A DNA stretch of 64,000 nucleotides, from assembly GCF_003858455.1 (NCBI RefSeq), contig NZ_RQZF01000008.1, forward strand, positions 1 through 64,000, given 5' to 3'. Positions 54,301 to 63,703 of the stretch are shown piece after piece. Source of the DNA: Schaalia canis. Lineage in GTDB: Bacteria; Actinomycetota; Actinomycetes; Actinomycetales; Actinomycetaceae. Made by a program: the position numbers and the translations under genes. The notes under the pieces are model-generated. The model saw only the letters and a program-made list of their open reading frames with translations, was not told where the DNA came from and ran no database searches. Within the stretch, counting starts at the first letter, position 1, and every line of letters starts with the position of its first letter.

Positions 54301-55418
54301 TGACCCGTGACACCGGCACTGATGATCCTCGTGTACGGATTCGCCCCGGCAAGAGGTCACGGCCCCGCACCAAAGTCCGCCCGGATTGGTCGACCAAGCC
54401 TTTAGGCCGCGTGGTGGCTATTGATCGGGGCCGGTACACGGTCGTGCTGGACGAGGACGGCACCCGCGTCCAGACTGTGCGCGCTAAGGAGTTGGGCCGC
54501 GGCACGGTCATTATGGGAGACAGGGTGCGCCTCACCGGTGACCTCTCAGGGAAGGTTGACACCCTGGGGCGCATTGTTGCGGTGGAGGAACGTGAGAATG
54601 TCTTGCGTCGTTCCCTGGAGGATGCTCCTGATCAACGCGGCGAGAAGGCCATTATCGCCAATGCCTCGGTGATGGTCATCGTTGTGGCGTTGGCGGATCC
54701 TCCGCCGCGCACTGGCATGATCGATCGTTGCCTCGTGGCTGCTTACGAGGCGGGAATGGAGCCTGTCTTGTGCCTGACGAAGGCGGATCTGGCTGATCCG
54801 GCTACGCTGCTTGATGCGTATGCGGATTTTGGTGTGCGTTCGGTGGTGACGACTCTGAGTGATACGCCTTCGGATAAGGATCTTCATCAGCCCGGCATTG
54901 AACAGTTGCGTGAGATTATGCGCGAGAAGTGGTGCGTATTCGTTGGGCATTCGGGTGTTGGTAAGTCGACGCTGATCAATGCGGTTGTGCCGCAGGCTCG
55001 ACGGGCCACGGGCCATGTGAACGAGGTGACGGGTCGCGGTCGGCACACCTCGACCTCGTCGGAGGCATTTGAACTGCCTGGCGGGGGCTGGGTGGTAGAC
55101 ACTCCGGGTGTGCGCTCTTTCGGTTTGGGGCATGTGAGCGTTGGGGATGTGCTGGCGGTTTTTCCTGATGTGGAAGAGGCAGCCGAATGGTGTTTGCCGC
55201 TGTGTAGTCATGCGGAGTCGGAGACATCGTGCGCGATTGACCGGTGGGTAGTGGGGGCCAAACCTTTCCTTCCTTTGGAGGCTGCTGTTCAGTTGGAGAC
55301 TCCAGTGGAGACCAGTGTCGAGGCTGAGTCGGCTCGCAGGCTCTCACGGGCGTCATCTGTTCGGCGTTTATTGGAGGCTGTGGCGACTGCTGAGGCTGCA
55401 TCGAAGGCTGCTCGTTAA
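54300..55418 (+). CDS. rsgA: Ribosome small-subunit-dependent GTPase
   Basis: The 372-residue GTPase helps mature the 30S subunit. After a basic N-terminus and an OB-fold (about 35-95) comes the circularly permuted G domain: G4 CLTKADLAD, G1 VGHSGVGKSTLINA, G2 region GRGRHTSTSSEA and G3 VDTPGVRSFGL. The C-terminal zinc knuckle is partly seen (EWCLPLCSHAESETSCAI). Start is coupled to the aroA stop, as in many Actinobacteria. Confidence 0.93.
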   Translation: MTRDTGTDDPRVRIRPGKRSRPRTKVRPDWSTKPLGRVVAIDRGRYTVVLDEDGTRVQTVRAKELGRGTVIMGDRVRLTGDLSGKVDTLGRIVAVEERENVLRRSLEDAPDQRGEKAIIANASVMVIVVALADPPPRTGMIDRCLVAAYEAGMEPVLCLTKADLADPATLLDAYADFGVRSVVTTLSDTPSDKDLHQPGIEQLREIMREKWCVFVGHSGVGKSTLINAVVPQARRATGHVNEVTGRGRHTSTSSEAFELPGGGWVVDTPGVRSFGLGHVSVGDVLAVFPDVEEAAEWCLPLCSHAESETSCAIDRWVVGAKPFLPLEAAVQLETPVETSVEAESARRLSRASSVRRLLEAVATAEAASKAAR

Positions 55419-55557
55419 TGTGTGATTGGGATGCGCCTGGAGTTATGCGCTGACTTTTGGTGCGTGTCGCGCTATGCTGAAGCATGCGCAACATTGTGCA
55501 TCACATCACAAGATAATCATCAGTTAGTCACAAGAGCGTCACAAGGGAGTGATGATC

Positions 55558-55671
55558 GTGAGTGCTGCAAGTATCTACTCTGCCCTTTCATTGACCTTGG
55601 CCATGACCGGCATGTTCGTCATGCTGGGATTAATCGCATGGGCTTTTAGTCAGACGACGAACAAGAAATAG
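55558..55671 (+). CDS. Small single-pass membrane protein
   Basis: A 37-codon frame (from GTG 55558; an in-frame ATG is at 55552) encodes one hydrophobic helix rich in Leu, Met and Ala, then AFSQTTNKK. GGGAG lies eight bases before the GTG, a good distance, while it is only two bases before the ATG. It stands alone in the 408-base gap between rsgA and sbcD, with a promoter-like TATGCT near 55474. No family was recognised; it has the look of a small accessory subunit of a membrane complex. Confidence 0.5.
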   Translation: MSAASIYSALSLTLAMTGMFVMLGLIAWAFSQTTNKK

Positions 55672-55826
55672 CAGCCCTGTCGTGTAACGGTGCTGCTAGG
55701 CGGGTGCTCCACGCCCAGGCCAACTGCTGTGTGAGGGGCGTGCCTGAATGACCTCTCACACTGATGTGACTGTGCTGCGCGTGCGTCGTGTCCTCAAATA
55801 CGGGGTCAGGCAGGCACACTTAGGTC

Positions 55827-57272
55827 ATGAGGATTCTGCACACGTCGGATTGGCACTTTGGTCGTTCCCTGCACGGGGCAGATCTTTCTGATGCCGTTGA
55901 TGCTTTCATTGACTGGCTGGAGGGCCAGCTTCATGAGCACGACGTTGATGTTCTCTTGATCTCTGGCGACATCTTTGACCGAGCTGTTCCACCTGTGCGT
56001 GAGGTGCGGCGCTTGTCGGATGCACTATCGCGTTTGTGTCAGCACGCAACCGTCATCGCCATGCCGGGCAATCACGATTCTGCACTGCGCTTGGGCTTTG
56101 CCGCTGACCTCATGCAGCCTCAATTACGCATTGTCAGTCCAGTTTCAGCTATTGGCACTCCTATTGAGTGTGTCGGAAATGATGGCCAAAGGTGCCTTGT
56201 CTACCCCATCCCCTACCTTGAGCCTGACCTCGTCCGCCAAGAACTTGGCGAAGGTCTTGCGGTTCTCACGTCTCGAAGTATTCCTCCAGCGTCTTCTTCT
56301 CCCACTGCTGTTTCTCGCTCCGCTCTCCTTTCCCCAGGCATTGCCTCCCAAGGTGAACTGCCTTTGAATTTTCCTTCCACAGGCCAAGAGGGCCTGCCTT
56401 CAGGAGAGGAAGAAGGGCCCCTCGCGGAGGGTGACGGCAGTGCTGTTCCACTCGTTGGCCGCTCCCACCAAGCCGTGATGGATGCCGCCATGACCCTCAT
56501 TCGTGCTGATCGCCAGAAGCGCCTTGATAGTGGCGACGCTGCTCCGGCAATCGTCATGGTGCATGCGTTTATTACCGGCGCCACGCCTTCTGACTCTGAA
56601 CGTGACATTCGCGTCGGAGGCGTTGAAAATGTTGGCGCAGCAACCTTTGATGGTTTTGACTACATTGCGGCCGGCCACCTGCATCGTCCTCAAGATATTC
56701 AGGGCTCAACCTCACCAATTCGCTACGCGGGGTCCCCTATCGCCTACTCATTTTCTGAGGCCGCCACCCCCAAGCTGGTGACGCTTGTGGAACTTGGCTC
56801 CGACGGTGTGCGCTCCATGAAACATCTAGCGACGCCGTGTCTACGCCCGCTCAGTGTTATTCGAGATTCTTTCGAAGCGGTCCTCGGTGAGGATTACGCT
56901 GCTCTGCGTTCGCATTTTGTGTCAATTACTGTCACCGACGATGCGCGTCCGCCGCAGATGACCACCCGAGTTCGCGAGGTTTTTCCTCACGCGCTGGTGG
57001 TCATGCATGAAGGAACGTATTCTCCTCGCGCTTCAAGTGCCGCCGCAGTGCGTGAAGGGCGCTCTGCCCATGATGTCGCTGTCGATTTCTTTGAAGAGAT
57101 AAGCGGAGCGGCACTTAATGATGCGGAACGTCAGCTCATTGATGACCTGTGGACGGATCTGCGCATTATCGAACGAGGCGACAGAGCCAGTGGCCCTGCA
57201 GGGGCACCGGCCACTGAAGCATCTATGGATAGCGTGTCGGCTCACAACACATCCATCGGCGGGGAGGTCTAA
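55827..57272 (+). CDS. sbcD: Exonuclease SbcCD, nuclease subunit D
   Basis: The 481-residue Mre11-like nuclease has the calcineurin-type motifs: TSDWHFGRSLHG (motif I), LLISGDIFDRAVPP (II), IAMPGNHDS (III), MVHAFITG (IV) and AAGHLHRPQ (V). With SbcC it opens DNA hairpins and trims ends during repair. A Ser/Pro/Glu-rich insert at about 150-215 lengthens it over the usual 380-420. It starts the two-gene sbcDC operon, with two bases between genes. Confidence 0.93.
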   Translation: MRILHTSDWHFGRSLHGADLSDAVDAFIDWLEGQLHEHDVDVLLISGDIFDRAVPPVREVRRLSDALSRLCQHATVIAMPGNHDSALRLGFAADLMQPQLRIVSPVSAIGTPIECVGNDGQRCLVYPIPYLEPDLVRQELGEGLAVLTSRSIPPASSSPTAVSRSALLSPGIASQGELPLNFPSTGQEGLPSGEEEGPLAEGDGSAVPLVGRSHQAVMDAAMTLIRADRQKRLDSGDAAPAIVMVHAFITGATPSDSERDIRVGGVENVGAATFDGFDYIAAGHLHRPQDIQGSTSPIRYAGSPIAYSFSEAATPKLVTLVELGSDGVRSMKHLATPCLRPLSVIRDSFEAVLGEDYAALRSHFVSITVTDDARPPQMTTRVREVFPHALVVMHEGTYSPRASSAAAVREGRSAHDVAVDFFEEISGAALNDAERQLIDDLWTDLRIIERGDRASGPAGAPATEASMDSVSAHNTSIGGEV

Positions 57273-57274
57273 AT

Positions 57275-60200
57275 ATGAAGCTCCACTATCTGCGGATTGA
57301 GGGCATGGGCCCCTTTGCACGCGCGGCGACTATTGATTTTTCTCGCTTCGACGCGTCTGGCATTTTCCTTTTGGAAGGCCCGACAGGTTCAGGAAAATCA
57401 TCGATCATTGATGCCATTACCTTTGCTCTCTACGGTGATGTTGCCCGCCTTTCGGATGCGTCGAAGGATCGTCTGCGTTCCTCATACTGTGCCCCCAATG
57501 ATCCCTCCCGCGTGGAGTGCGTCTTTGAAGTCATGTCGGGTTTCTATCGAGTCACTCGAACCCCGAGCTACGTCAAGCCCGGGCGTAAAACCAAGGTCAA
57601 TGCGACCGTCCAGCTTGAACGAGTAACCGAGGATAAGGAAGGCGCATTTCATAGCGTTGAAACGCTATCGAGATCCCATGCTGAAGCCGACGCAGAGATT
57701 ACCGCACTTGTTGGCCTCAAGAAGGAACAGTTCCTGCAGACGGTCGTTCTTCCGCAGGGAAAGTTCGCGACCTTCCTCAGTGCCCGTTCAGAGGCACGTC
57801 GTGAGATTCTCCAAGATGTTTTCGGCACACACATTTACCAAGCTCTGCAAGAACGCTTCCGTGAGGCTGCAAACGAGCAGGCTGCAGCCGTTGATGCGGC
57901 CCGGGCTGGAGTCAGCGAGGCCCGCGCCCAGCTTCACGAACTCACTGAGCTGTATCAACTCAACGCCTCCGATGAGCTCAACTCTTCCGCTGACTCCACC
58001 GCGCCTCATGCTCCCTCTGTCGAAGGTGACCTCTTTTCGATAGACGCCCCAGAAGATGATGAGACGCTGATTATGCGTCTCACGCAGCTTCTCGAACACC
58101 GCGGCGAACGCCTCAAAGAGGAGCATGAGCGACGGAAGGAAGCCCTCGCTGATGCCCGCCGCCACGAGCAACGTGCCCAGCAGGCGGCATCCGACCTCGC
58201 CACCCGCGACAGCCTCGTTCAGCGCCTTACGGAGCTTGAGGGCCAAGCTGAAGAAATCACTGCTCTACGCCAGGAGCTCACCCAGGCGCGCGAGGCCGAG
58301 ATCGCCCGCCCTTTCATTGAGGATTTTGATGCCTCGTATCAGGCTCTCCGCGCCGCTCATGCGCAGGCGCGTCTTGATCTTGACCAGCTCGAAGGTCAAT
58401 CCTCGCAAGATCTCCCCCTACCAGAGTCTCTTCACACGCTCTGCCTGACCTGGAGCAACACGGCACGCGGCGACGAGGAAGAAAAAACTGCTCTGCCTGT
58501 TCCTCTGAGCAACTTGCGTGCACACGCCACAGCCTGCGAAAAACTCCGCGCGCGTCTGAGCGATCTGCTCCCTGTTGAAGAAGGCCTTGCTGAACGCGAG
58601 GCCAATCTGGCAGACCTTGCGCAGCGCATCGCTGATATTGATTCCTCCCGCGAGCAAGCTGAGGTTCTTATCAGCGAATTACCCACGCGCCTCGAGCAGG
58701 CACAAAAGGATTATGCGCAGGCCCAAGGTAGCGCCCACGACCTGCCTTTGTACGAGGAAAAATTACAGTCACTGCGGCAACGCTACGAGCACGCGCGCAC
58801 TGCTGAAGAGGACGAGGCCCGCATCCCTGAGGCTCAGCGAAAGGTCGATGAGGCGGCCCAGGCTGCCCAGCAGGCGGATGCTCACGCCCGCGCACTTCGC
58901 ACAGCATGGATGGCGGACGCTGCCTCGGCTCTGGCCCGTGAACTCAACGATGACACCCCCTGCCCTGTTTGTGGTTCAGCCACCCACCCATCCCCCGCAA
59001 CACCTCAGGTGGAAGGCGAGGCCGTCAGCCACGCTCACGTAGAGGAAGCGGACGCTGCCCGTCAGGCTGCGGATCGGGCTTTCCTGAGCCACCGTGATGC
59101 TCTCGCCCATTTGACCATGCGCCTCCAGCAGGAGCGTCTCAACGCTAATGGTTCCTGCGAAGAACTCCGTGCGGCCATTGACGCCGCAGAGGCGGATCTG
59201 CAGGTGGCCCAGCAAGCTGCTTCCGACCTTGCCTCTCTCAGCGCAAGAATCGAAGAACTCCGGGAGCAACACCAGCGAGCCCTCACGCAAAGCGTGGAGC
59301 TACGGGAGCAAGCTGCTGCGCTCACGCAGCAACGTGACCTGCTGGCTACGGGCATTGCTGCCGATCGGCAACGCTGCCATGAGGCCGCTGCTCCTTTCGC
59401 TTCATTGAGCGCTCATGATGAGGCCCTGGCGGCTCGCATTAGCGTCGTTGAGCAGGTGATATCGTCTCTGACAGAGTGGGCACACCAGAGCGAGGCATTT
59501 TCTGCATCAGCGGCACGGCTCAGCCAGGCGCTCTCCATCAAGATTCCTGCCGCTGCCTATATTGACTGTCTCGATGCGGGTATTGACCCAACTGGAGACA
59601 CGGAATTGGAAGATCTCCAAAAGGTTGGACGGGCGGTGACCGAGTGCCGTGAACGCTTGCGCAGCGCAGAAGAGTTAAACGGCGTGGAAAGTCGGCTCGA
59701 CGCCTACCACGCTGCCGTGGCGAGCGCTCGTGATGGCCTCAAGAATCCCGCTTTTGAGGATCTTCGAGGTGATGAAGATGTCCGCTTGGTGCATTTTTGC
59801 GAACAACTATCGGCCGCAGAGGATGCCTATACCCAGGCGCTTGCCCGTCACGAGCGCGCGGCTGCCCACGACGAGTCTGCACAGCGCGCAATCGACAGGT
59901 TCCGCCAAGCCAATGCGGCCTTTGAGGCGGCAGTACAGGCTGCTGAACCAGCTCGGCGGCTTCATGCTTTGGCTTCAGCGACAACGCCGGAGAATCTGAC
60001 GCGCACTCCCCTGGCGGCCTGGGTGCTCATGGCGCGTTTTGAGGAAGTGCTTGCTGCGGCCAACCCACGCCTGTTGGCGATCTCCCAAGGCCGCTACGAG
60101 CTCATTCGTGTTGACGATGATGGCTCACAGTCTCGCAAGTCGGGCCTGGGGGTGGCAGTCGTTGATCACGACACTGAGACAACGCGTCTGCCCAGCACGC

Positions 60201-60493
60201 TTTCAGGTGGGGAGTCTTTCTATGTCTCGCTTTCCCTTGCTCTTGGTCTTGCTGATGTTGTCACTGGAGAAAACGGGGGCGTGGAGCTGCATACGATGTT
60301 TATCGATGAGGGCTTTGGCTCCCTTGATGCTGCGACCCTTGAGACGGTTATGGCTCAGCTTCACCGTTTACGTGATTCGGGTCGAACAGTGGGCGTGATT
60401 AGCCACGTTCACGAGATGGCAACGCTCATCCCCGATCAAATTCAGGTGCGGTGGAGCTCCAAGGAGGGATCGACGGTCAAGATCCGCGCTTAG
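57275..60493 (+). CDS. sbcC: Exonuclease SbcCD, ATPase subunit C
   Basis: The 1072-residue SMC-like ATPase has Walker A GPTGSGKSSIIDAITFALYG at the N-terminus, long Ala/Glu/Arg-rich coiled coils (about 190-560 and 600-900), a zinc hook DTPCPVCGSATHPSP in the middle, and C-terminal signature TLSGGESFYVSLSLALGL and Walker B MFIDEGFGSLD. It drives the SbcD nuclease and tethers DNA ends through the hook. Its stop overlaps the stop of the convergent gene at 60490 by four bases. Confidence 0.95.
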   Translation: MKLHYLRIEGMGPFARAATIDFSRFDASGIFLLEGPTGSGKSSIIDAITFALYGDVARLSDASKDRLRSSYCAPNDPSRVECVFEVMSGFYRVTRTPSYVKPGRKTKVNATVQLERVTEDKEGAFHSVETLSRSHAEADAEITALVGLKKEQFLQTVVLPQGKFATFLSARSEARREILQDVFGTHIYQALQERFREAANEQAAAVDAARAGVSEARAQLHELTELYQLNASDELNSSADSTAPHAPSVEGDLFSIDAPEDDETLIMRLTQLLEHRGERLKEEHERRKEALADARRHEQRAQQAASDLATRDSLVQRLTELEGQAEEITALRQELTQAREAEIARPFIEDFDASYQALRAAHAQARLDLDQLEGQSSQDLPLPESLHTLCLTWSNTARGDEEEKTALPVPLSNLRAHATACEKLRARLSDLLPVEEGLAEREANLADLAQRIADIDSSREQAEVLISELPTRLEQAQKDYAQAQGSAHDLPLYEEKLQSLRQRYEHARTAEEDEARIPEAQRKVDEAAQAAQQADAHARALRTAWMADAASALARELNDDTPCPVCGSATHPSPATPQVEGEAVSHAHVEEADAARQAADRAFLSHRDALAHLTMRLQQERLNANGSCEELRAAIDAAEADLQVAQQAASDLASLSARIEELREQHQRALTQSVELREQAAALTQQRDLLATGIAADRQRCHEAAAPFASLSAHDEALAARISVVEQVISSLTEWAHQSEAFSASAARLSQALSIKIPAAAYIDCLDAGIDPTGDTELEDLQKVGRAVTECRERLRSAEELNGVESRLDAYHAAVASARDGLKNPAFEDLRGDEDVRLVHFCEQLSAAEDAYTQALARHERAAAHDESAQRAIDRFRQANAAFEAAVQAAEPARRLHALASATTPENLTRTPLAAWVLMARFEEVLAAANPRLLAISQGRYELIRVDDDGSQSRKSGLGVAVVDHDTETTRLPSTLSGGESFYVSLSLALGLADVVTGENGGVELHTMFIDEGFGSLDAATLETVMAQLHRLRDSGRTVGVISHVHEMATLIPDQIQVRWSSKEGSTVKIRA

Positions 60494-60948
60494 GCAAGGG
60501 AGGCAGCTAAACCTAGTCGCTCGGAAGAGTCGAACCATTCGAGAGCGTGATCCCACAGTTCAGAAACAGCGTTGTCGGCAGCGTCCTGCTCGTCAGCGTC
60601 GATCACTGCCCTGACCGCGTCTTGGGCGTCAGCTCCGTCTGCGAGAATAGCGGCCACGTCTGCCCACGCGTATGTTGGGGGTTCAATGGTATCGGTGCCC
60701 GCCTCCTGCGTTTGCGGGGCCCGGCCGGGAATATCAACGGCGAGGACAATACGGCGTAAGGCGCCCTGCGGGGATGTATCGCGCAGGAGTGTCAGGCCAT
60801 CCAAGCAGGCTTCTGTTTGGGCATCATCCTCAATCACTTCGGCTTCTTCAGGATGAGTCCCCTGCGGGATGAGGGCCATCCATGCCGTGCGAACAGGGGG
60901 GTGTTCCCCGGTGAGCTCGTGGCTGAGTACTGGAACATAGACACGCAT
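60490..60948 (-). CDS. DUF6912-like actinobacterial protein
   Basis: The 152-residue acidic cytoplasmic protein starts MRVYVPVLSHEL and ends with a WDHALEWFDSSERLGLA segment, which I associate with the actinobacterial family DUF6912. Function is unknown. It is transcribed against sbcC with a four-base stop-to-stop overlap, so the two messages share 3' ends. The family name is from memory and should be treated as tentative. Confidence 0.7.
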   Translation of the reverse strand: MRVYVPVLSHELTGEHPPVRTAWMALIPQGTHPEEAEVIEDDAQTEACLDGLTLLRDTSPQGALRRIVLAVDIPGRAPQTQEAGTDTIEPPTYAWADVAAILADGADAQDAVRAVIDADEQDAADNAVSELWDHALEWFDSSERLGLAASLA

Positions 60949-60984
60949 AGGGCCAGTGTGTCATAGCTGCGCTTTTTCGCCTAC

Positions 60985-62646
60985 TTATGACCTGTCGCGC
61001 GTCTGAGCTTTGCGTCGTTTTCTCAGGTTTTGGGCCAGTGAAAGCATCCGTGGAGCCTGGATTTTTCTGTGTCGTGCCCGGGGGCGCGTGGGAATTTGAT
61101 CGCTGGAAATGGGGCGTTCTGTGTGAGCGAGTATCCGTAAAAGCCGCTGGGAAAGTTCAGCAAAGTCACGCTCTGCTGAGCCCTTGTGAGGTGCTGATAT
61201 GACCGAGCGACCTTGGAGTTGTGCCTTGAGCACGAGGGGATCTTCGTAGATGAGGGAGATGTCTTCTCCGGGAAGGTAGGGCGCAAGAGCTTGGGCAATA
61301 GCTTGCGCTGGACGTGAGCCTGCTCGGTGCTCAGAGACCATATTGGCAACAATGTGCACCTGGGCTCCGGTGATGTGTGTGCGCAACCATTCCAAGGAGT
61401 ATATGAGGCGGTGCAATCCTTCCGCGTCGGAGCGAGCGACGACGACAACGAGGTCGGCTGCTTGAAGAACTGCGGCGGTGGCCTCATCTCGTCCTGCGTT
61501 GAAGCGTCCAAACTCATCCAGGGGATCGAGGGTGCCCGAGGCGCAGTCAACAATGACATATTCGTTCTGTTCGCGCGCTGCCTGTAGGCATTGCGTCAGT
61601 GCTGCGGGTGATGCTTCGCGCCATCGGTGGGGCGAGCTTAGCCCTGTGAGGGTCACAATTCCCTCATCACTGACTTGTTGGGCGCTGTCGATGTGTTCTG
61701 CGTGTACTTCTCCTCGCGCGGCGTATCTAGCAATGGCAGATAGGGATGAGACGTCCGTGCTCATTCCCAGTGCGTGGGCGACTGAAGGCGAGTAGGTATC
61801 GGCGTCAATGAGGAGCACCTCCATGCGAGGCAGCGCATTTGTGTGCTGGAGGGAGGCCGCAAGGTTGATGGCAACGGTTGTACGCCCCGGAGCGCCGCTG
61901 GTTCCCCAGATGGCGATGATTTTTCCTGGGCGCTGGCGAGTGGCGGCATTGTGCAGCCAAGCGCTATCAGCGGGGGTGAGGGGGTGCTCATCCTCAACCT
62001 CGTTGCGATGGGCGGCTTGGTTGTGTTCGTGTGGATCTTGCCCATTGACCTGTGGGTCTGTGAGAGCCTCATCGCTGCTCTGGTTGCGATCAGCATCCTG
62101 GGCTGAGATGTCGGCGGACGAGGATGCCCCATCAGTGCCTGCTGGCGGGTGTTCGCTCTTGGCGTGGGAAAGGTCTAAGTTAGGGCTGCTCTGCACACTC
62201 GCATGCGCTTGTACTGTATTCGCGGCAGGTGAGCCCGGGTCATGCTGATCCGCGCTCTGTCCGCGTGCGAGGCTGAGAAGAGCGTGCGCAATTCTTTCTG
62301 GATCGAGTGCGGGAGCGAGCAGGTCGGGTTTGAGGTCCATCAGGCTTTGAGTTCCGATGGCTTCGCCTGAGGGGGTGTAGTCCTGGAGGAGGATGACTTT
62401 CATCCCCGCATCGTGGAGGCTTTGAATAAAAGGCTTGTCGCAGTCGGGGTCGTTACCGCTGAGAACACCGATCTGTGCGATACCTGCCCGCGCAGCCGCT
62501 TCCAATTCAACGAGGTCGGCGCAGCGACGGACGACCTTCAGCGTGCGCGCGTGTTCTTCTAGCTGGGCAAGTATGTGGGTGTCGGCATCGTCTGGGATAC
62601 ACAGGGCAATTGATACGGGGGCGTGTGGGTGTGCGGGGGTCATCAT
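60985..62646 (-). CDS. CpaE/TadZ-like P-loop ATPase
   Basis: The 553-residue protein has an N-terminal receiver-like domain (about 1-125), a His/Asp/Ser-rich linker (about 130-235) and a ParA/MinD-type ATPase domain (about 240-500). The P-loop is a variant, WGTSGAPGRTTVAINLAA, where the usual signature is KGGxGKT; LIDADTYSPS and VIVDCASGTLDPLD follow. Such proteins position pilus or secretion machines (CpaE, TadZ). Its start overlaps the CpaB-like stop by four bases. No TadA ATPase or pilin gene is in the window. It is 36 bases from the DUF6912-like gene. Confidence 0.8.
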   Translation of the reverse strand: MMTPAHPHAPVSIALCIPDDADTHILAQLEEHARTLKVVRRCADLVELEAAARAGIAQIGVLSGNDPDCDKPFIQSLHDAGMKVILLQDYTPSGEAIGTQSLMDLKPDLLAPALDPERIAHALLSLARGQSADQHDPGSPAANTVQAHASVQSSPNLDLSHAKSEHPPAGTDGASSSADISAQDADRNQSSDEALTDPQVNGQDPHEHNQAAHRNEVEDEHPLTPADSAWLHNAATRQRPGKIIAIWGTSGAPGRTTVAINLAASLQHTNALPRMEVLLIDADTYSPSVAHALGMSTDVSSLSAIARYAARGEVHAEHIDSAQQVSDEGIVTLTGLSSPHRWREASPAALTQCLQAAREQNEYVIVDCASGTLDPLDEFGRFNAGRDEATAAVLQAADLVVVVARSDAEGLHRLIYSLEWLRTHITGAQVHIVANMVSEHRAGSRPAQAIAQALAPYLPGEDISLIYEDPLVLKAQLQGRSVISAPHKGSAERDFAELSQRLLRILAHTERPISSDQIPTRPRARHRKIQAPRMLSLAQNLRKRRKAQTRDRS

Positions 62647-63302
62647 AGTCCCACCGGTACAGCAGAAAGCGTGCCGTTTCCATGGGCGCTTTCCAGAATT
62701 CCTGATATATCAGAGGAGTTGAGGCGGACTTCGATACGAAGTGAGCCTTGGCCTGCGAGGATGCCTGACTCACCGAGGACTTTCACCAGTGTTGCTTCCC
62801 CTGTGACAAGGCTGGGTTTAGGACTCTCCTTAGCGCCGATCTGTGAGCTGGGGACGAACCAGAGTTCAAGTGTGGTTCCGGGGGTCACGGTATCAGGCAG
62901 TCCGTCAGAGACGGCGATCACGATATTGCGCCGGTCTTTTAGTGCGTCGGTGGTGACAGCAGAACGGGCGATGAGTTCTCCTGCGCCGATATTGATTGCT
63001 GCCTGAGCCTTATCCGGCAGTTCACCTCCGGGGAGGTAGGCGGTGGATTCTGGTCGGGCATCGATAACGACGGTGTTGTGTGCGCCGAGGGCTTCTCCTT
63101 GTGCGATCGGGCGGGTCGCACGGTACACCGGGATGCCTGCGCGCGCTGAAGCGATGAGTTGGGTGCAGGCGATGATGGAGACAAGCAGGATAATGACTCC
63201 AATAACGAGGCGTGGATCTTTCCATACGCTTGTGGAGCGCGGTATGGAAATAGAGCGTCGATGACTAACCATTCTCACATCATTGCGCATTTTTCTTCGC
63301 AA
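62643..63302 (-). CDS. SAF-domain (CpaB/RcpC-like) membrane protein
   Basis: The 219-residue protein has a basic N-terminus, one membrane segment (about 33-53) and an outer SAF domain (about 60-140, with ARPIAQGEAL and INIGAGELIARSAV), then a beta-rich C-terminus. CpaB/RcpC proteins belong to Flp-pilus assembly. The start is uncertain: TTG 63302, ATG 63290 and ATG 63272 are all in frame and none has a strong ribosome site. It is co-translated with the CpaE-like ATPase. Confidence 0.75.
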   Translation of the reverse strand: MRRKMRNDVRMVSHRRSISIPRSTSVWKDPRLVIGVIILLVSIIACTQLIASARAGIPVYRATRPIAQGEALGAHNTVVIDARPESTAYLPGGELPDKAQAAINIGAGELIARSAVTTDALKDRRNIVIAVSDGLPDTVTPGTTLELWFVPSSQIGAKESPKPSLVTGEATLVKVLGESGILAGQGSLRIEVRLNSSDISGILESAHGNGTLSAVPVGL

Positions 63303-63308
63303 GGAGGC

Positions 63309-63368
63309 TTATCCACAGGCTAATTTTTTCTCAGAAGGGACGTCTGTGGCACTTCTCAGTTATCCACA
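63309..63368. promoter_or_regulatory. Two perfect DnaA-box sequences in a divergent promoter region
   Basis: TTATCCACA occurs at 63309-63317 and again at 63360-63368, same orientation, 51 bases apart. This is the strict DnaA-box consensus. They lie between the CpaB-like gene and the BldC-like gene, so DnaA could affect both promoters. Confidence 0.55.
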
Positions 63369-63418
63369 GGGAACATCATCATTTCGCGCGAACCGATGGG
63401 AAGTGGCATGATATTTCC

Positions 63419-63631
63419 ATGAGCCCACGTTTTCTCACCCTGACCGATGTTGCTGAGATTTTGAACCTTACGCCTTCAGCGGCTCGCTCTTTGGTCAATT
63501 CTGGAGAACTTCCCGCTATCCAGGTTGGCGGAAAGAAGGCATGGCGGATCGAGGACACTGTTCTTGAGCAGTACATCCAAGATCAGTACGCAGCTACCCG
63601 GGAGCGAGTCAAGAGCGCACAGCTCGACTAA
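63419..63631 (+). CDS. BldC/excisionase-type helix-turn-helix protein
   Basis: The 70-residue protein is a single MerR-like helix-turn-helix domain (FLTLTDVAEILNLTPSAARS, then ELPAIQVGGKKAWRI), as in BldC and phage excisionases. It would bind DNA as a small regulator. It faces away from the CpaB-like gene across a 116-base gap with two DnaA boxes. No integrase is nearby, so a chromosomal regulator is favoured over a phage excisionase. Confidence 0.83.
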   Translation: MSPRFLTLTDVAEILNLTPSAARSLVNSGELPAIQVGGKKAWRIEDTVLEQYIQDQYAATRERVKSAQLD

Positions 63632-63703
63632 TAATCCACATTCCTCCTCTTTCCACGAGCGCTGTGACCGTGCGACAGCATATCCGCACGGCCAACTCCT
63701 TCC

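Noticed and set aside
63419-63631. Excisionase of a mobile element
   Set aside because: The helix-turn-helix fits BldC equally well, and no recombinase or other mobile-element gene is within view.
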